This document shows, piece by piece, positions 35,923 through 45,517 of a stretch of DNA of 64,000 nucleotides. How positions within the stretch are numbered: the stretch's first letter is position 1; the number at the start of each line of letters is the position of its first letter. A model generated the notes under the pieces. The model ran no database searches, was not told where the DNA came from, and saw only the letters and a program-made list of their open reading frames with translations. Source of the DNA: Sphingomicrobium flavum (lineage in GTDB: Bacteria > Pseudomonadota > Alphaproteobacteria > Sphingomonadales > Sphingomonadaceae); contig NZ_CP102630.1 in assembly GCF_024721605.1 (NCBI RefSeq), positions 1,798,001-1,862,000 on the forward strand. The letters are read 5' to 3'. Position numbers and translations under genes: made by a program.

Positions 35923-36897
35923 TCACGGCCAGGCGTCAGCCTTCACATCATAGGCGACCAGCAAGGTACGTTGGTACCATGCCCGATTGTCGTCGGCGAT
36001 TAACCACAACCGCGTCGCGCCCTGGGGTAGCGGCGCGGTTGCGATTCCTTCCATATTGTCGAGCAGGCCGAGCGGCAGGTCGACCCGGTGCGTTGCCACC
36101 AACGCCGCCGCCTCCTGCCTGAGCCGCGTGATCCGGTTGCTGAACCCCGCCGCGCCGATCGTCCGCGACACGATCACGACGCTGCCGTCGGCCATGCGCG
36201 CGCCGCCCGTCGGCCAACCCAGATCGCCCCTGATCGCGATGCGCCTCGGCCCGTTATCTCCCAGGACGAAGGCGATGCGCCGCCGCTCGACCAGGGCGAG
36301 CGCGGCATGGTCGCCATCATGTTCCACCAGCGCCTCGATGCCGCCATTGGCGGGCCAGTCCCCCGCCACCGGCAGTTCCTCCAGCATCCTTCCCGACGCG
36401 GCCTCGAAACGCCACAGGGCATCGTGGCGTTCGGTGGAAATCCATATTTCCTCGGGTGCGGCATGCGCGATGGCCTCGGCGTCCCAGCTCGGCATCGGGC
36501 GCTCGGCAGATCGCCGCAGATAGCGCACGAACACCTCCTGCTCGCCCCCTGCCGGCTGCGGCGGCGCAAAGGAAAAATGCCGCGCAAAATCCGAGACAGT
36601 CACCAGCCGATCCCCGTTGAACGCCAGCGCCGACAGACCGGCGATCCGCGGATCTTCGCTCTCGATCGTCCAGGCGCCGTGCAGCGTGAAACCGGGCGGC
36701 GCCTCCAGTCCGGCGAGCGGCACGAAGCGAATGGTCGCGTGCGAATCGGGGATCAGGTGACCGCTCCACGCGAAGGGCAACATGCTGCGGAACAGAAAGA
36801 TTATGGCGATCATAACTAAGATGCTGAAAATAAACCATTTATTTCTGAACGATTGCTGCATGGAATGTTCAGCCACCGTGAAAGCTTTTTGGGGCAT
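35923..36897 (-). CDS. Esterase-like activity of phytase (EALP) family protein, membrane-anchored
   Basis: A 324-residue beta-propeller protein. Family landmarks are GLSALAFNGDRLVTVSDFA, SWDAEAIAHA, GGIEALVEHDGD and LDNMEGIATAPLPQGATRLWLIADDN, all acidic, metal-binding type blades. A TM helix lies near the N-terminus (NKWFIFSILVMIAIIFLF, about residues 19-36), so the propeller is probably periplasmic. The start is uncertain: ATG 36897 or ATG 36861, neither with a clear ribosome site. Substrate unknown. Confidence 0.78.
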   Translation of the reverse strand: MPQKAFTVAEHSMQQSFRNKWFIFSILVMIAIIFLFRSMLPFAWSGHLIPDSHATIRFVPLAGLEAPPGFTLHGAWTIESEDPRIAGLSALAFNGDRLVTVSDFARHFSFAPPQPAGGEQEVFVRYLRRSAERPMPSWDAEAIAHAAPEEIWISTERHDALWRFEAASGRMLEELPVAGDWPANGGIEALVEHDGDHAALALVERRRIAFVLGDNGPRRIAIRGDLGWPTGGARMADGSVVIVSRTIGAAGFSNRITRLRQEAAALVATHRVDLPLGLLDNMEGIATAPLPQGATRLWLIADDNRAWYQRTLLVAYDVKADAWP

Positions 36898-37022
36898 AAG
36901 CTATTGGCAAGGCGGGGTTTTCCCCCTTTTTCCCCGCCACCGCCGCAAGGTGGTCACAAAACCCTCGCGTCGCGTAACGAGGGCGGCCCGGCAGGTTCAT
37001 CCCTGCCGGGCCATCTTTTTGC
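36898..37022. other. 125-base gap with four successive hairpins
   Basis: Read on the plus strand: GGCGGGG/CCCCGCC (36911-36938), CCACC/GGTGG (36937-36953), CCCTCG/CGAGGG (36962-36983) and GGCCCGGCAGG/CCTGCCGGGCC (36985-37012), the last followed by ATCTTTTT (37013-37020). Both flanking genes are on the minus strand. It may be a small plus-strand RNA with terminator, or the cobT terminator; the T tract is on the wrong side for cobT. Confidence 0.45.
36985..37020 (+). terminator. Strong hairpin with plus-strand T tract
   Basis: An 11-base perfect stem with a 6-base loop followed by ATCTTTTT. By the T tract it terminates plus-strand transcription, although no plus-strand gene is known upstream. 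As a simple hairpin it may also stop cobT transcripts. Confidence 0.7.
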
Positions 37023-38837
37023 CTAATCGACATCAAACAAGGCCGCGAGCTGGTCGACCAGCGCGCCGCCCAATTGCTCTGCATCCATGATGGTGACCGC
37101 ACGCTCATAGTAGCGCGTCACGTCATGGCCGATGCCGATCGCGGCCAGTTCGACGGGCGAGCGGCTTTCGATCCAGTCGATGACGCTGCGCAAATGGCTT
37201 TCCAGATAGGTGCCGCCATTGGCCGACCCTGTCGAATCATCGACCGGCGCGCCATCGCTGATCACCATCAGGATGCGCCGCTCCTCCGACCGCGCGATCA
37301 AGCGCTGATGCGCCCATAAGAGCGCCTCGCCGTCGATATTTTCCTTCAGCAGTCCCTCGCGCATCATGAGGCCCAGTTGCTTGCGCGCATGGCGATAGGG
37401 TTCGTCAGCTTCCTTGTAGATGATGTGACGCAGATCGTTGAGCCGCCCGGGATTGGCGGGACGCCCAGCCCCCAGCCAGTCCTCGCGGCTCTGCCCGCCC
37501 TTCCAGGCGCGCGTTGTGAAGCCCAAAATCTCGGACTTCACGCCGCAGCGCTCCAGCGTCTGGGCCATGATGTCCGCGCAAATGGCGGCAATCGAAATCG
37601 GCCGCCCGCGCATCGAGCCCGAATTGTCGATCAGCAGGCTGACCACCGTATCCTTGAAGTCGGTATCGCGCTCGATCTTGTAGGATAGCGAGCGCCCCGG
37701 CGAGACGACGACCCGCGCCAGCCGTGCCGAATCGAGCAGGCCTTCTTCCTGGTCGAAGGCCCAGCTGCGCGCCTGCTGCGCCATCAGGCGGCGCTGCAGC
37801 CGGTTGGCCAGCCGCGTGACGACACCCGTCATCCCCTGCAGCTGGTTATCGAGATAGGCACGCAGCCGCTCGAGCTCTTCCTCGTCGCACAATTCGTCGG
37901 CGGCGACGATCTCGTCATGGCTGGTGGTGAAGACCTTGTAGCTGGTCGGCGGCGCATCGGCCCAGTTGCGGCGCGCGCTCTGGCGAGGCTGCGTGCTGTC
38001 ATCACCCGGCTCGCCTTCATCCTCGGCATCGTCCCAGTTGTCGCTCTCGCTGTCGCCTTCCTGTTCCTCGCCTTCATCCTCTTCGCCGCGCTGTTCCATG
38101 TCGCCATCGGCGGGCGCGTCGTCATCCTCTTCGCCCTCGTCCTGACCTTGCTCGTCGTCGGCGTCGTCTTCCTGCTCGTCCTCGTCGAGATTGTCTTCGG
38201 CCGGATCGTCGACCGACATCTCCAGATCCTCGATCAAGCGGCGTGCCAACTCGGCAAAGCCCGCCTGATCGTCGATCGACAGCGCCAGCGCATCGAGCTC
38301 GGCGCCGGCCTTCTCCTCGATCCACGGCGCGATGAGGTCGAGCCCCTCGCGCACACTGTCAGGCGGCGCCTCGCCCGTCAGCCGCTCGCGTGCCAGCAGC
38401 TCGACTGCGGTCTCCAGCGGCACTTCCTCGGCGGTGCGTGCGCGCGTGATGGCATCGCTGCGAAGCCGCGCTTTGAGCGCCGCAGCCAGATTGTCCTTCA
38501 CCCCGCCAAATTGCTTGGCGCCCAGCGCCTCGACCCGCGCCGTCTCCAGCGCATCGAACACCGCGCGCGCTTCCAGGTCGACCGGCGCGCGCTTGCCGTG
38601 CAGCCGCGCATCGTGGTGGCGCAGCTTGAGCGCCATCGCATCCGCCGCGCCGCGTGCTTCGGCCACCAGCTTTGGCGCAAGGTCGGGCCCCGGCGACACG
38701 ACCGTGGCGCTGCGCCCGCTCGCCCGGCTCTGACCCGACGAGGAGAAGCTCACCTCCACTTCCGAATCGCGCGCGATCGCCCGCGCGGCGCCGGCAAGCG
38801 CACGTCTGAAATTATCGAGGCGGGTCTGGCTGGTCAT
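37023..38837 (-). CDS. cobT: Cobaltochelatase subunit CobT
   Basis: A 604-residue subunit of the aerobic cobaltochelatase, which with CobN and the AAA+ protein CobS inserts Co2+ into hydrogenobyrinic acid a,c-diamide in cobalamin synthesis. Domain order: N-terminal helical region, a strongly acidic low-complexity linker (about residues 205-270), and a C-terminal VWA domain with the MIDAS motif DNSGSM in [13 protein letters not shown] (about residue 397) and [10 protein letters not shown]. CobS lies 2 kb away on the same strand; a serralysin gene on the opposite strand lies between. No cobN is in the window. Confidence 0.95.
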   Translation of the reverse strand: MTSQTRLDNFRRALAGAARAIARDSEVEVSFSSSGQSRASGRSATVVSPGPDLAPKLVAEARGAADAMALKLRHHDARLHGKRAPVDLEARAVFDALETARVEALGAKQFGGVKDNLAAALKARLRSDAITRARTAEEVPLETAVELLARERLTGEAPPDSVREGLDLIAPWIEEKAGAELDALALSIDDQAGFAELARRLIEDLEMSVDDPAEDNLDEDEQEDDADDEQGQDEGEEDDDAPADGDMEQRGEEDEGEEQEGDSESDNWDDAEDEGEPGDDSTQPRQSARRNWADAPPTSYKVFTTSHDEIVAADELCDEEELERLRAYLDNQLQGMTGVVTRLANRLQRRLMAQQARSWAFDQEEGLLDSARLARVVVSPGRSLSYKIERDTDFKDTVVSLLIDNSGSMRGRPISIAAICADIMAQTLERCGVKSEILGFTTRAWKGGQSREDWLGAGRPANPGRLNDLRHIIYKEADEPYRHARKQLGLMMREGLLKENIDGEALLWAHQRLIARSEERRILMVISDGAPVDDSTGSANGGTYLESHLRSVIDWIESRSPVELAAIGIGHDVTRYYERAVTIMDAEQLGGALVDQLAALFDVD

Positions 38838-39063
38838 GTCGGGTCGCTTTCGCCCGCGCGCCGCGTCAGGTCAATGTCTGGCAGAGCCCAATCTTAACGC
38901 GGATTTACCATAACCGTTGCGTCGATCCCACACTGGCGATGCAACCTGCCAATTCGTCCGCTTGCCCGATTGACTCCGGCTTTTTCTGTGGCACCACCGC
39001 AGCTCCCCCGCGCGCGGCAATCTGTCCGCGCCTGTTGTAAATCACTGCTTCGGCAGGCTTTTT

Positions 39064-40785
39064 ATGGAGCGTATCCCCATGGCCCCTCCCATCAAGCGTT
39101 ACTATGAAGACGATCACGAGCATGACGGCCTTTTCGCGCGTGGCACCTTCGAGGACCGTGATCGCGACACCTATATCAACGACGTATCCGATGAAGACCC
39201 GCTGGAGCTGAACCTCGATCCGTTTGGCGGCCAGGGTTTCATCTGGCGCGGCAAACCCATCTTCGACCAGGATGGCGTCATCAAGCAGATCGACAGCGGC
39301 CGCGAGATCAATGCATCCAATGGCGTGATCACCTTCGGCTTCGCCGACGGGAACGGGCTGACCGGTCTGTATAACAATCCCAAATATGGGTTCGATGCCG
39401 GGCTCGGCTTCCGCGAATTCAGCGACAGCCAGAAGGCTGCGACGCGCGAATCGATGCAGATGTGGGACGACCTCATCGCGGTCGAAATCCGCGAAACCAA
39501 CGGCAATGGCGCCGACATCATCTTCGCCAACTCGGCCGATCCGGGGCAGGCCTATGCCTATCTGCCCATCCCCACCCGCGGCTGGAAATTCCAGAGCGAC
39601 GTATTCGTGCGCGAACCGGCGGAAAACTGGACCAACGAATGGTTCGGCACCGGCGGCTATGGCAAGACCACGATCCTGCATGAAGCCGGTCATTCGCTCG
39701 GCCTCACCCACCCCGGCGACTATAATGGCGCGGGCGCGACCAACTATCTTGGTCAGGCCGAATATGCGCAGGACAGCGAACAATATACGCTGATGAGCTA
39801 TTGGAGTGCGAGCGAGACGGGCGCGCGCATCGTCGACTGGAACACCTTCCTGTTCCACAATCCGCAGACCCCGCTGCTGCACGACATCCTGACCATCCAG
39901 GCCAAATATGGCGCCGATCCCGACACGCGCGCGGACGACACCACTTATGGTTTCAACACCAACACGACGCTGTGGGTCTACGATTTCAACCTCAACCCCT
40001 ACCCTTACCTGTCGGTCTATGATTCCGGCGGGATCGACACGATCGACGCATCGGGCTTTACGGTCTCGCAATTCATCGATCTGCACCAGGGGTCGTTCAG
40101 TTCGATCGGGGCGGGCGCACCCAATGCGGCGGACGTCAATGCCGCGCGCGCCGAAATCAGCGAACTGGCCGGCGGTGGCTTCGGCCCCATCAGCCAGGGT
40201 ACCATCAACGCAGTGATCGCCAACTACCAGACTGGCCATGCCAACTCGATCGCGTCGGACACCGCCTTTGTCTATGGCGAAGCCGTCACCGGCATCACCA
40301 CCACCGAATATCAGAACTTCTCGATTGCCTATGGCACCATCATCGAGAATGCCACTGGCGGTTCGGGCCGCGATCTCATTTTCGGCAATGAAGTCGACAA
40401 TGTGCTCAAGGGGATGGCCGGCAACGACGTCATCGACGGCTTCGAAGGCGACGATATCATCATCGGCGGCCTTGGGGCCGACAAGCTGACCGGCGGCGAG
40501 GGCGCGGACACGTTCGTCTTCGACAATCTCGAGCTTGGCGACCTGATCACCGATTTCGAAAGCGAAGACATGATCGATCTCTCCGCGCTGGGCGAAAATG
40601 CCATCAGCGAGTTGAGCTTCATCGGCGATGCCGAATTCTCGGGCGGCAGCGACAATGCTGAAGTCCGCTACAAGGACGGCATGCTGCAAGCCGATGTCGA
40701 TGGTGATGGCGTGGCCGATTTCCAGGTCTATCTGGAAGGCATGCCCGACGTCATGCCCGACCAGCTAATCCTGCTCGACGGCTAA
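39064..40785 (+). CDS. Serralysin-type (M10B) RTX metalloprotease
   Basis: A 573-residue secreted zinc protease. The metzincin motif HEAGHSLGLTHP has His206, Glu207, His210 and His216, with the Met-turn at Met244 (TLMSYW). Calcium-binding RTX repeats begin near residue 432: GGSGRDLIF, GMAGNDVID, GFEGDDIII, GGLGADKLT, GGEGADTFVF, the layout of type I secretion substrates. There is no N-terminal signal peptide, as expected. No type I exporter (ABC/HlyD/TolC) gene is in the window. The first ~60 residues are acidic and could be a propeptide. ATG 39079 is an alternative start. Confidence 0.93.
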   Translation: MERIPMAPPIKRYYEDDHEHDGLFARGTFEDRDRDTYINDVSDEDPLELNLDPFGGQGFIWRGKPIFDQDGVIKQIDSGREINASNGVITFGFADGNGLTGLYNNPKYGFDAGLGFREFSDSQKAATRESMQMWDDLIAVEIRETNGNGADIIFANSADPGQAYAYLPIPTRGWKFQSDVFVREPAENWTNEWFGTGGYGKTTILHEAGHSLGLTHPGDYNGAGATNYLGQAEYAQDSEQYTLMSYWSASETGARIVDWNTFLFHNPQTPLLHDILTIQAKYGADPDTRADDTTYGFNTNTTLWVYDFNLNPYPYLSVYDSGGIDTIDASGFTVSQFIDLHQGSFSSIGAGAPNAADVNAARAEISELAGGGFGPISQGTINAVIANYQTGHANSIASDTAFVYGEAVTGITTTEYQNFSIAYGTIIENATGGSGRDLIFGNEVDNVLKGMAGNDVIDGFEGDDIIIGGLGADKLTGGEGADTFVFDNLELGDLITDFESEDMIDLSALGENAISELSFIGDAEFSGGSDNAEVRYKDGMLQADVDGDGVADFQVYLEGMPDVMPDQLILLDG

Positions 40786-40821
40786 GCGCCAGGGCCCACT
40801 CGGGCTCTGTCAGGAAAGAGA

Positions 40822-40853
40822 CCCCGCCCTGCATCGCAGCGGCGGGGCTTTTT
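40822..40853 (+). terminator. Intrinsic terminator of the serralysin gene
   Basis: CCCCGCC-CTGC pairs with GCAG-(C)-GGCGGGG around ATC, with one bulged base, followed by CTTTTT. It lies 37 bases after the serralysin stop and ends 11 bases before the stop of the convergent cobS. Confidence 0.85.
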
Positions 40854-40863
40854 CTTGTTGGGA

Positions 40864-41868
40864 TCAGGCCCGGCTGGCGATGCTTTCGGGCAGGTCGGTG
40901 CCGAACACGCGCTGGTAATATTCGGCAATGATCGACCGCTCGGCCTCGTCGCACTTATTGAGGAAGGAGACGCGGAAGGCAAAGCCGACATCGCCGAAGA
41001 TCAGCGCATTCTGCGCCCAGCTGATCACCGTGCGCGGGCTCATCACGGTCGAGATGTCGCCATTGATGAAGCCCTGGCGCGAAAGATCGGCGACCTTGAT
41101 CATCTTGGTGACCACGTCCTTGCCGTCGGGCTTGTCATATTCGCCCGACTTGGCGAGCACGATCTGCGCCTCGGTCTCGGCCGGCAGATAGTTCAAGGTG
41201 GTGACGATGTTCCAGCGGTCCATCTGCCCCTGGTTGATCGCCTGGGTGCCATGATAGAGCCCCGTCGTATCGCCCAGCCCCACCGTATTGGTGGTCGCGA
41301 ACAGGCGGAACCAGGGATTGGGGCGAATGACCCTGTTCTGGTCGAGAAGCGTCAGCTTGCCCTCGGTTTCCAGCACGCGCTGGATCACGAACATCACGTC
41401 GGGGCGACCGGCATCATATTCGTCGAACACCAGGGCAACCGGATGCTGGAGGCACCAGGGTAGCAGCCCTTCCTTGAATTCGGTGACCTGCTGGCCATCC
41501 TTCAGCACGATGGCATCGCGGCCGATGAGGTCGATACGCGAAATATGCGCGTCGAGGTTGATGCGGATGAGCGGCCAATTGAGCCGCGCCGCCACCTGTT
41601 CGATATGGGTAGATTTGCCCGTGCCGTGATAGCCCTGCACCATGACGCGGCGATTATGGGCAAAGCCCGCCGCAATCGCCATCGTCGTATCGGGATCGAA
41701 GACATAAGCGGGGTCCAGATCGGGCACGCGCTCGTCGGCTTCGGAGAAAGCGGGCACCTCAAGGTCGCTATCGACGCCGAAGGCTTGGCGCACCTTCACC
41801 ATCTTGTCGGGCGCACTCATGATCGTCTCGGCGCGGCTGACTTCCGTCGTGTTGGGTAGGTCGGTCAT
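40864..41868 (-). CDS. cobS: Cobaltochelatase subunit CobS (AAA+ ATPase)
   Basis: A 334-residue AAA+ ATPase, partner of CobT in cobaltochelatase. Walker A is [18 protein letters not shown] (about residue 100), Walker B is [13 protein letters not shown] (about 165), then [19 protein letters not shown], the CobS/MoxR-type sensor region. I chose ATG 41868 ([10 protein letters not shown]); the frame is open another 12 codons. It lies 33 bases downstream of the HxlR gene on the same strand. Confidence 0.95.
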   Translation of the reverse strand: MTDLPNTTEVSRAETIMSAPDKMVKVRQAFGVDSDLEVPAFSEADERVPDLDPAYVFDPDTTMAIAAGFAHNRRVMVQGYHGTGKSTHIEQVAARLNWPLIRINLDAHISRIDLIGRDAIVLKDGQQVTEFKEGLLPWCLQHPVALVFDEYDAGRPDVMFVIQRVLETEGKLTLLDQNRVIRPNPWFRLFATTNTVGLGDTTGLYHGTQAINQGQMDRWNIVTTLNYLPAETEAQIVLAKSGEYDKPDGKDVVTKMIKVADLSRQGFINGDISTVMSPRTVISWAQNALIFGDVGFAFRVSFLNKCDEAERSIIAEYYQRVFGTDLPESIASRA

Positions 41869-41900
41869 ATCTTGCGCTGTAGGCGACAAGGCCGCGCGCC

Positions 41901-42557
41901 TCAATGCCCCTCGACCTTGGGCGGCAAGGAAAAAAGCGAGAAGAAATGTTGGGCCGCCGCGCGGTCGCCATCCACGAAGACGAGATCGAGCGGCGCGCCG
42001 CCATAGGCGACCCCGGCAAAGGCTTCGGGCGCCCCCGCCAGCACGACGTCCGGATCGTCTTGCGGTTCACCGTAGGTCAGTTGGCCAGCATCCAGCCGAG
42101 CGCCATAGCTTCGATTGGGAAAATCGAACCGCAGTGCGAGATCGCGCTTCGCCGCCTTCTCCCGGTCGATCATCGTCCGGAAGCTCAACAGGACCGATAC
42201 TGCGCTCAGCGGCAGCGTGGTATCATGCCCCGGGCTGCGCGCCGCCCAGCGCCCCATTTCCTGCAGAATTGATTCGGCCTCCCGCCCCCAGGGCGTGGCG
42301 TCATAGACCTGCACGTTGGCGGGGGCAGGCAGGACTTTCTTCTGCACCACGCCGCGTTCTTCCAGTTCGGTCAGCCGCTGGGTCAGCACGCGCGCGCTGA
42401 TGCCCGGAAGGTCGGCGCGCAATTCGGAGAAACGGCGCGGCCCCAGCATCAGTTCGCGCAGCACCAGCAGCGTCCAGCGATCGCCGATAAGCTCCAGGGC
42501 ATGGGCGGTGCCGCATGCATCCTCATATCGTCTCTTGGTCTCGTCTGGACGCGCCAT
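41901..42557 (-). CDS. HxlR-family winged-helix transcriptional regulator with C-terminal SCP2-like domain
   Basis: A 218-residue regulator. Residues about 10-105 are an HxlR helix-turn-helix: [48 protein letters not shown]. The C-terminal ~90 residues resemble a sterol-carrier/alkyl-sulfatase-like lipid domain, seen in a subset of HxlR proteins. It is divergent from the VOC/DUF1428 genes, which it probably controls. A very clear promoter lies directly upstream (42566-42593). Confidence 0.87.
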   Translation of the reverse strand: MARPDETKRRYEDACGTAHALELIGDRWTLLVLRELMLGPRRFSELRADLPGISARVLTQRLTELEERGVVQKKVLPAPANVQVYDATPWGREAESILQEMGRWAARSPGHDTTLPLSAVSVLLSFRTMIDREKAAKRDLALRFDFPNRSYGARLDAGQLTYGEPQDDPDVVLAGAPEAFAGVAYGGAPLDLVFVDGDRAAAQHFFSLFSLPPKVEGH

Positions 42558-42565
42558 CGTTACTT

Positions 42566-42593
42566 TTTATAACCTACAGATTGTGTTTTTCAA
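42566..42593 (-). promoter_or_regulatory. Promoter of the HxlR gene
   Basis: On the minus strand TTGAAA (42593-42588) and TATAAA (42571-42566) are 16 bases apart, a near-consensus sigma-70 promoter. The -10 box ends only 8 bases before the ATG at 42557, so the transcript would be leaderless or nearly so. Confidence 0.55.
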
Positions 42594-42608
42594 CTGACGC
42601 ATTATGCA
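42581..42608 (+). promoter_or_regulatory. Candidate promoter of the VOC operon
   Basis: TTGTGT (42581-42586) and TATGCA (42603-42608) are 16 bases apart and point toward the VOC operon starting at 42637. The -10 overlaps the small palindrome GCATTATGC (42600-42608). It overlaps the oppositely directed HxlR promoter, so one regulator could control both. Confidence 0.38.
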
Positions 42609-42636
42609 TAGTAGCCGACTCGTAAGGAGGGAAGCC

Positions 42637-43050
42637 GTGACGAAAAAGATATTCATCAACCTGCCGGTGCGCGATCTCGCCGCATCGACCCGCTTTTACG
42701 AGGCCGTCGGCTTTGCGAAAAACACGCAATTCTCGAACGAGGATGCCTCGGCGATGGAATGGTCCGGTGCCATCAGCGTCATGCTCCTGTCCCACCACTT
42801 TTATTCAACCTTCACCCGCAAGGCCATCATCGATGCCAGGACCACCAGCGGCGCGCTTTTGTGCCTGACCTTCGATGACAAGGAGGCGGTCGATGCCATC
42901 CACCGCGCCGCGCGCGATGCAGGCGGCGAAGAACCGCGCCCGATCAAGGACCAGGGGTTCATGTATGGCGGGGCTTTCGAAGACCCCGACGGGCACACGT
43001 GGGAAACCGTATGGATGGATACTGCCGCCATGGCTGACGCTGCCGGTTGA
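42637..43050 (+). CDS. VOC superfamily (glyoxalase/bleomycin-resistance-like) protein
   Basis: A 137-residue single vicinal-oxygen-chelate module: KKIFINLPVRDLAASTRFYEAVGF at the N-terminus and GGAFEDPDGHTWETVWMD at the C-terminus, typical of the lactoylglutathione-lyase-like group. The start is GTG 42637 with AAGGAGGG upstream. It is the first gene of an operon divergent from HxlR. Confidence 0.82.
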   Translation: MTKKIFINLPVRDLAASTRFYEAVGFAKNTQFSNEDASAMEWSGAISVMLLSHHFYSTFTRKAIIDARTTSGALLCLTFDDKEAVDAIHRAARDAGGEEPRPIKDQGFMYGGAFEDPDGHTWETVWMDTAAMADAAG

Positions 43051-43079
43051 AACGTGACCGCGACAGGAAAGGAAATGCG

Positions 43080-43436
43080 ATGACCTATGTCACAGGATTT
43101 GTGCTCGCCGTGCCGGCCGACAACAAAGACGCCTATGTCGATGCTGCCGGGAAATTCTGGGAACTCGCAAGGGACTTTGGGGCCCTGAGCCAAGTCGAAT
43201 GCTGGGAGGCCGACGTCAAGGACGGCAACACCACCGATTTTCGCCGCGCCACCAAGGCTGAAGAAGGCGAGAAGATCGTTTTCAGCTGGGTAACCTGGAA
43301 GGACAAGAAAACCGCCGAGGCCGCCGAAACGAAGATGATGGAAGACCCGCGCATGGAAGCGTTCGGCACCCTGCCCTTCGATGGCAAGCGCATGATCTAT
43401 GGCGGCTTCGAGACCGTCATGTCCAAACAAGCCTGA
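43080..43436 (+). CDS. DUF1428 family protein (YbaA-like)
   Basis: A 118-residue protein that matches DUF1428: MTYVTGFVLAVPADNKDAYVDAA, ECWEADVKDG, FSWVTWKDKKTAEAAETKMMEDPRM and GKRMIYGGFETV. The family has a ferredoxin-like, dimeric alpha-beta barrel fold and no known reaction. ATG 43080 follows AGGAAAGGAAAT. It lies within the VOC operon. Confidence 0.88.
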   Translation: MTYVTGFVLAVPADNKDAYVDAAGKFWELARDFGALSQVECWEADVKDGNTTDFRRATKAEEGEKIVFSWVTWKDKKTAEAAETKMMEDPRMEAFGTLPFDGKRMIYGGFETVMSKQA

Positions 43437-43450
43437 AAGGAACACCGACG

Positions 43451-44248
43451 ATGCCACGCACCCGACATGGCGATTTCATCTGGTACGAACTGATGACGAG
43501 CGACGCCGATGCGGCGCAGAAGTTTTATGGGGGCCTCACCGGCTGGACCTTCCGCGATGGCGGCCAGCCCGACATGGATTATCGCCTCTTCAGCATGAAC
43601 GCGTCCGACGTGGGCGGGCTGATGCCGCTTTCTGCGGACATGATTGAGGGCGGCGCCCGTCCGCTATGGACCGGCTATATCGCGGTCGACGATGTCGATG
43701 CCACCGCCGCGCAGGTCAAGGTCAAGGGCGGCGAGGTGCTGTTGGGCCCACTCGATATTCCTGACGTCGGACGCTTCGCCTTCGTTAAGGATCCGCACGG
43801 CGCGCCTTTCTACATCATGCGCGGCAATTCGGACGAGGCCAGCACCGCTTTTGCTGCCACCACCCCCAAGGACGGGCATTGCGCCTGGAACGAGCTGGTC
43901 AGCGATGACCTCGATGCCGCCGCCGCCTTCTATCGCGACCTGTTCGGCTGGGTCGAAGCGGACAGCTTGGACCTGGGTGAAATGGGCCCCTACCGCATGT
44001 ACAGGAATGGCGCCGGACGCGACTTCATGTTCGGCGCGATCACGGGCAAGCCGCCACAGATGCCGGCCTCGCTCTGGGCCTACTATTTCCGCGTTCCCGA
44101 CATCGATGCCGCAGCGCAGTATGTCGAAGAAAATGGCGGCCAGATAATCAACAGGCCGATGGAAATCCCCGGCGGCGAATATGTGCTGCAGGCCATCGAT
44201 CCGCAGGGCGCGATGTTCTCGCTGCTCGGCAAGCGGGTGTCGGGCTGA
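43451..44248 (+). CDS. Two-domain VOC superfamily protein
   Basis: A 265-residue protein with two VOC modules, each starting with a conserved W-Y/N-E-L motif: HGDFIWYELMTSDADAAQKFYGGLTGW (residues 6-32) and HCAWNELVSDDLDAAAAFYRDLFGW (about 140-164). Each ends with a phi-x-D-P-x-G-A-x-F segment (FVKDPHGAPFYIM and QAIDPQGAMFSLL). The arrangement is like that of two-domain hydroxylases of the CFP30B-like group of unknown function. ATG 43451 follows AAAGGAAC. Its last base overlaps the next start (TGATG). Confidence 0.84.
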   Translation: MPRTRHGDFIWYELMTSDADAAQKFYGGLTGWTFRDGGQPDMDYRLFSMNASDVGGLMPLSADMIEGGARPLWTGYIAVDDVDATAAQVKVKGGEVLLGPLDIPDVGRFAFVKDPHGAPFYIMRGNSDEASTAFAATTPKDGHCAWNELVSDDLDAAAAFYRDLFGWVEADSLDLGEMGPYRMYRNGAGRDFMFGAITGKPPQMPASLWAYYFRVPDIDAAAQYVEENGGQIINRPMEIPGGEYVLQAIDPQGAMFSLLGKRVSG

Positions 44249-44733
44249 TGGGCCAGAAACTGCGCACCGTCCTATGGTTCGACGGCGGGCTGGACGAAGC
44301 CGCTGACTTCTACGTCGGCACCTTCCCTGACAGCAGCCGGAAGGCTGCGATTGCGGCGCCGATGGATTTTCCGTCAGGCGATGAGGGCGATCCGCTGGTC
44401 CTCGACCTCGTCATCTGCGGGCGCGATTTCCAGCTGCTGAATGGCGGCGATGCAGGCTTCGCCCCCAACATGGCCACCAGCTTCATGGTCGAAACCGAAG
44501 ATCAGGAGGACACGGATCGAATCTGGGACGCCATTCTCGCGGCGGGCGGAAAGGCCGTGCAATGCGGCTGGATCACCGATCCTTACGGCTATAGCTGGCA
44601 GGTCATTCCGCGGCTATTGAACGAGACACTGGCTGGCGGCGGCACCGCAGCCAAACGCGCGTTCGAAGCGATGATGCCCATGGTCAAGATCGACGTCGCC
44701 ACCATCGAGGCCGCGATCCACGGCGGAAGATGA
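44248..44733 (+). CDS. PhnB-like VOC family protein
   Basis: A 161-residue protein of the PhnB/3-demethylubiquinone-methyltransferase-like VOC group: LRTVLWFDGGLDEAADFYVGTFPDSS, then LVICGRDFQLLNGG, and CGWITDPYGYSWQVIPRLL. These proteins are not methyltransferases despite the old name. ATG 44248 overlaps the preceding stop. Confidence 0.84.
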   Translation: MGQKLRTVLWFDGGLDEAADFYVGTFPDSSRKAAIAAPMDFPSGDEGDPLVLDLVICGRDFQLLNGGDAGFAPNMATSFMVETEDQEDTDRIWDAILAAGGKAVQCGWITDPYGYSWQVIPRLLNETLAGGGTAAKRAFEAMMPMVKIDVATIEAAIHGGR

Positions 44734-44788
44734 TTGACGCACTCATGTAATAATGTCACATCGAACACTTCACATTCGGAGTTTCTCG

Positions 44789-45517
44789 ATGCGTATATTT
44801 GCCCTGATTCCCCTCGCCGCGCTTGCCGCCTGCCAGCCCGCTGCGCCCGACCCGCGCGGTGTCGACAAGGACGAGACCCTGCTCACGGTCAGCGCTACCG
44901 GCCAGTCCGAAACCCGGCCTGACGAAGCGCGCTTCTCGCTCGGCGTGGAGACGCTGGCAGGCTCGGCCAAGGAGGCCAGCCGCCTCAATGCCGAAAAGAT
45001 GGAGCGGGTGATGGCCGCGCTCGACCCATTCGACATCCCTGAGGACATGCTACGCACCCAGGCGCTGCAGCTCAATCGCATCGACTGGGGCAAGGATCGC
45101 GGCAAATATCGCGCCTATAATATCGTCGAGGTCCGCCTGAAGGCCGTCGATCGCGCGGGCGAAGCGGTAACCGCCGCCAGCGATGCCGGCGCCAATGTCG
45201 TGAGCGGCCCCAACATGGTGGTCTCCGACCGCGAGGCTGCGACCAAGTCGGCCTATGCCATGGCCTATAATAATGCCCGCCTGCGCGCCGATGCCTATGC
45301 CGAAGCCGCAGGCCTGCGCGTCGCGCGCGTCCTCACCATTCGCGACAATGGCCAGTCCGGCGGCTATCGCGGCCCCTATCCCGAAGACATGGTGATGGCC
45401 GAAAGCGCCGCCATGGCACCGCCCCCTGTCGTGCAAACCGCGCCGGTCAGCCCCGGCCTCAACCGCGACCAGGTCAGCGTCTCGGTGGCCTTCGCATTGG
45501 AGCCCGCAGGCAATTAG
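44789..45517 (+). CDS. SIMPL (DUF541) domain lipoprotein
   Basis: A 242-residue protein with a lipoprotein signal ending in LAAC, Cys15. The body is a SIMPL/DUF541 domain: ETLLTVSATGQSETRPDEARFSLGVET and a second half YNIVEVRLKAVDRAGEAVTAASDAGANVV, with YNNARLRADAYAEAAGLRVARVLTI near the end. In Brucella and E. coli such envelope proteins are linked to stress resistance; the reaction is unknown. ATG 44789 is chosen as it gives the lipobox at the right place. Confidence 0.86.
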   Translation: MRIFALIPLAALAACQPAAPDPRGVDKDETLLTVSATGQSETRPDEARFSLGVETLAGSAKEASRLNAEKMERVMAALDPFDIPEDMLRTQALQLNRIDWGKDRGKYRAYNIVEVRLKAVDRAGEAVTAASDAGANVVSGPNMVVSDREAATKSAYAMAYNNARLRADAYAEAAGLRVARVLTIRDNGQSGGYRGPYPEDMVMAESAAMAPPPVVQTAPVSPGLNRDQVSVSVAFALEPAGN

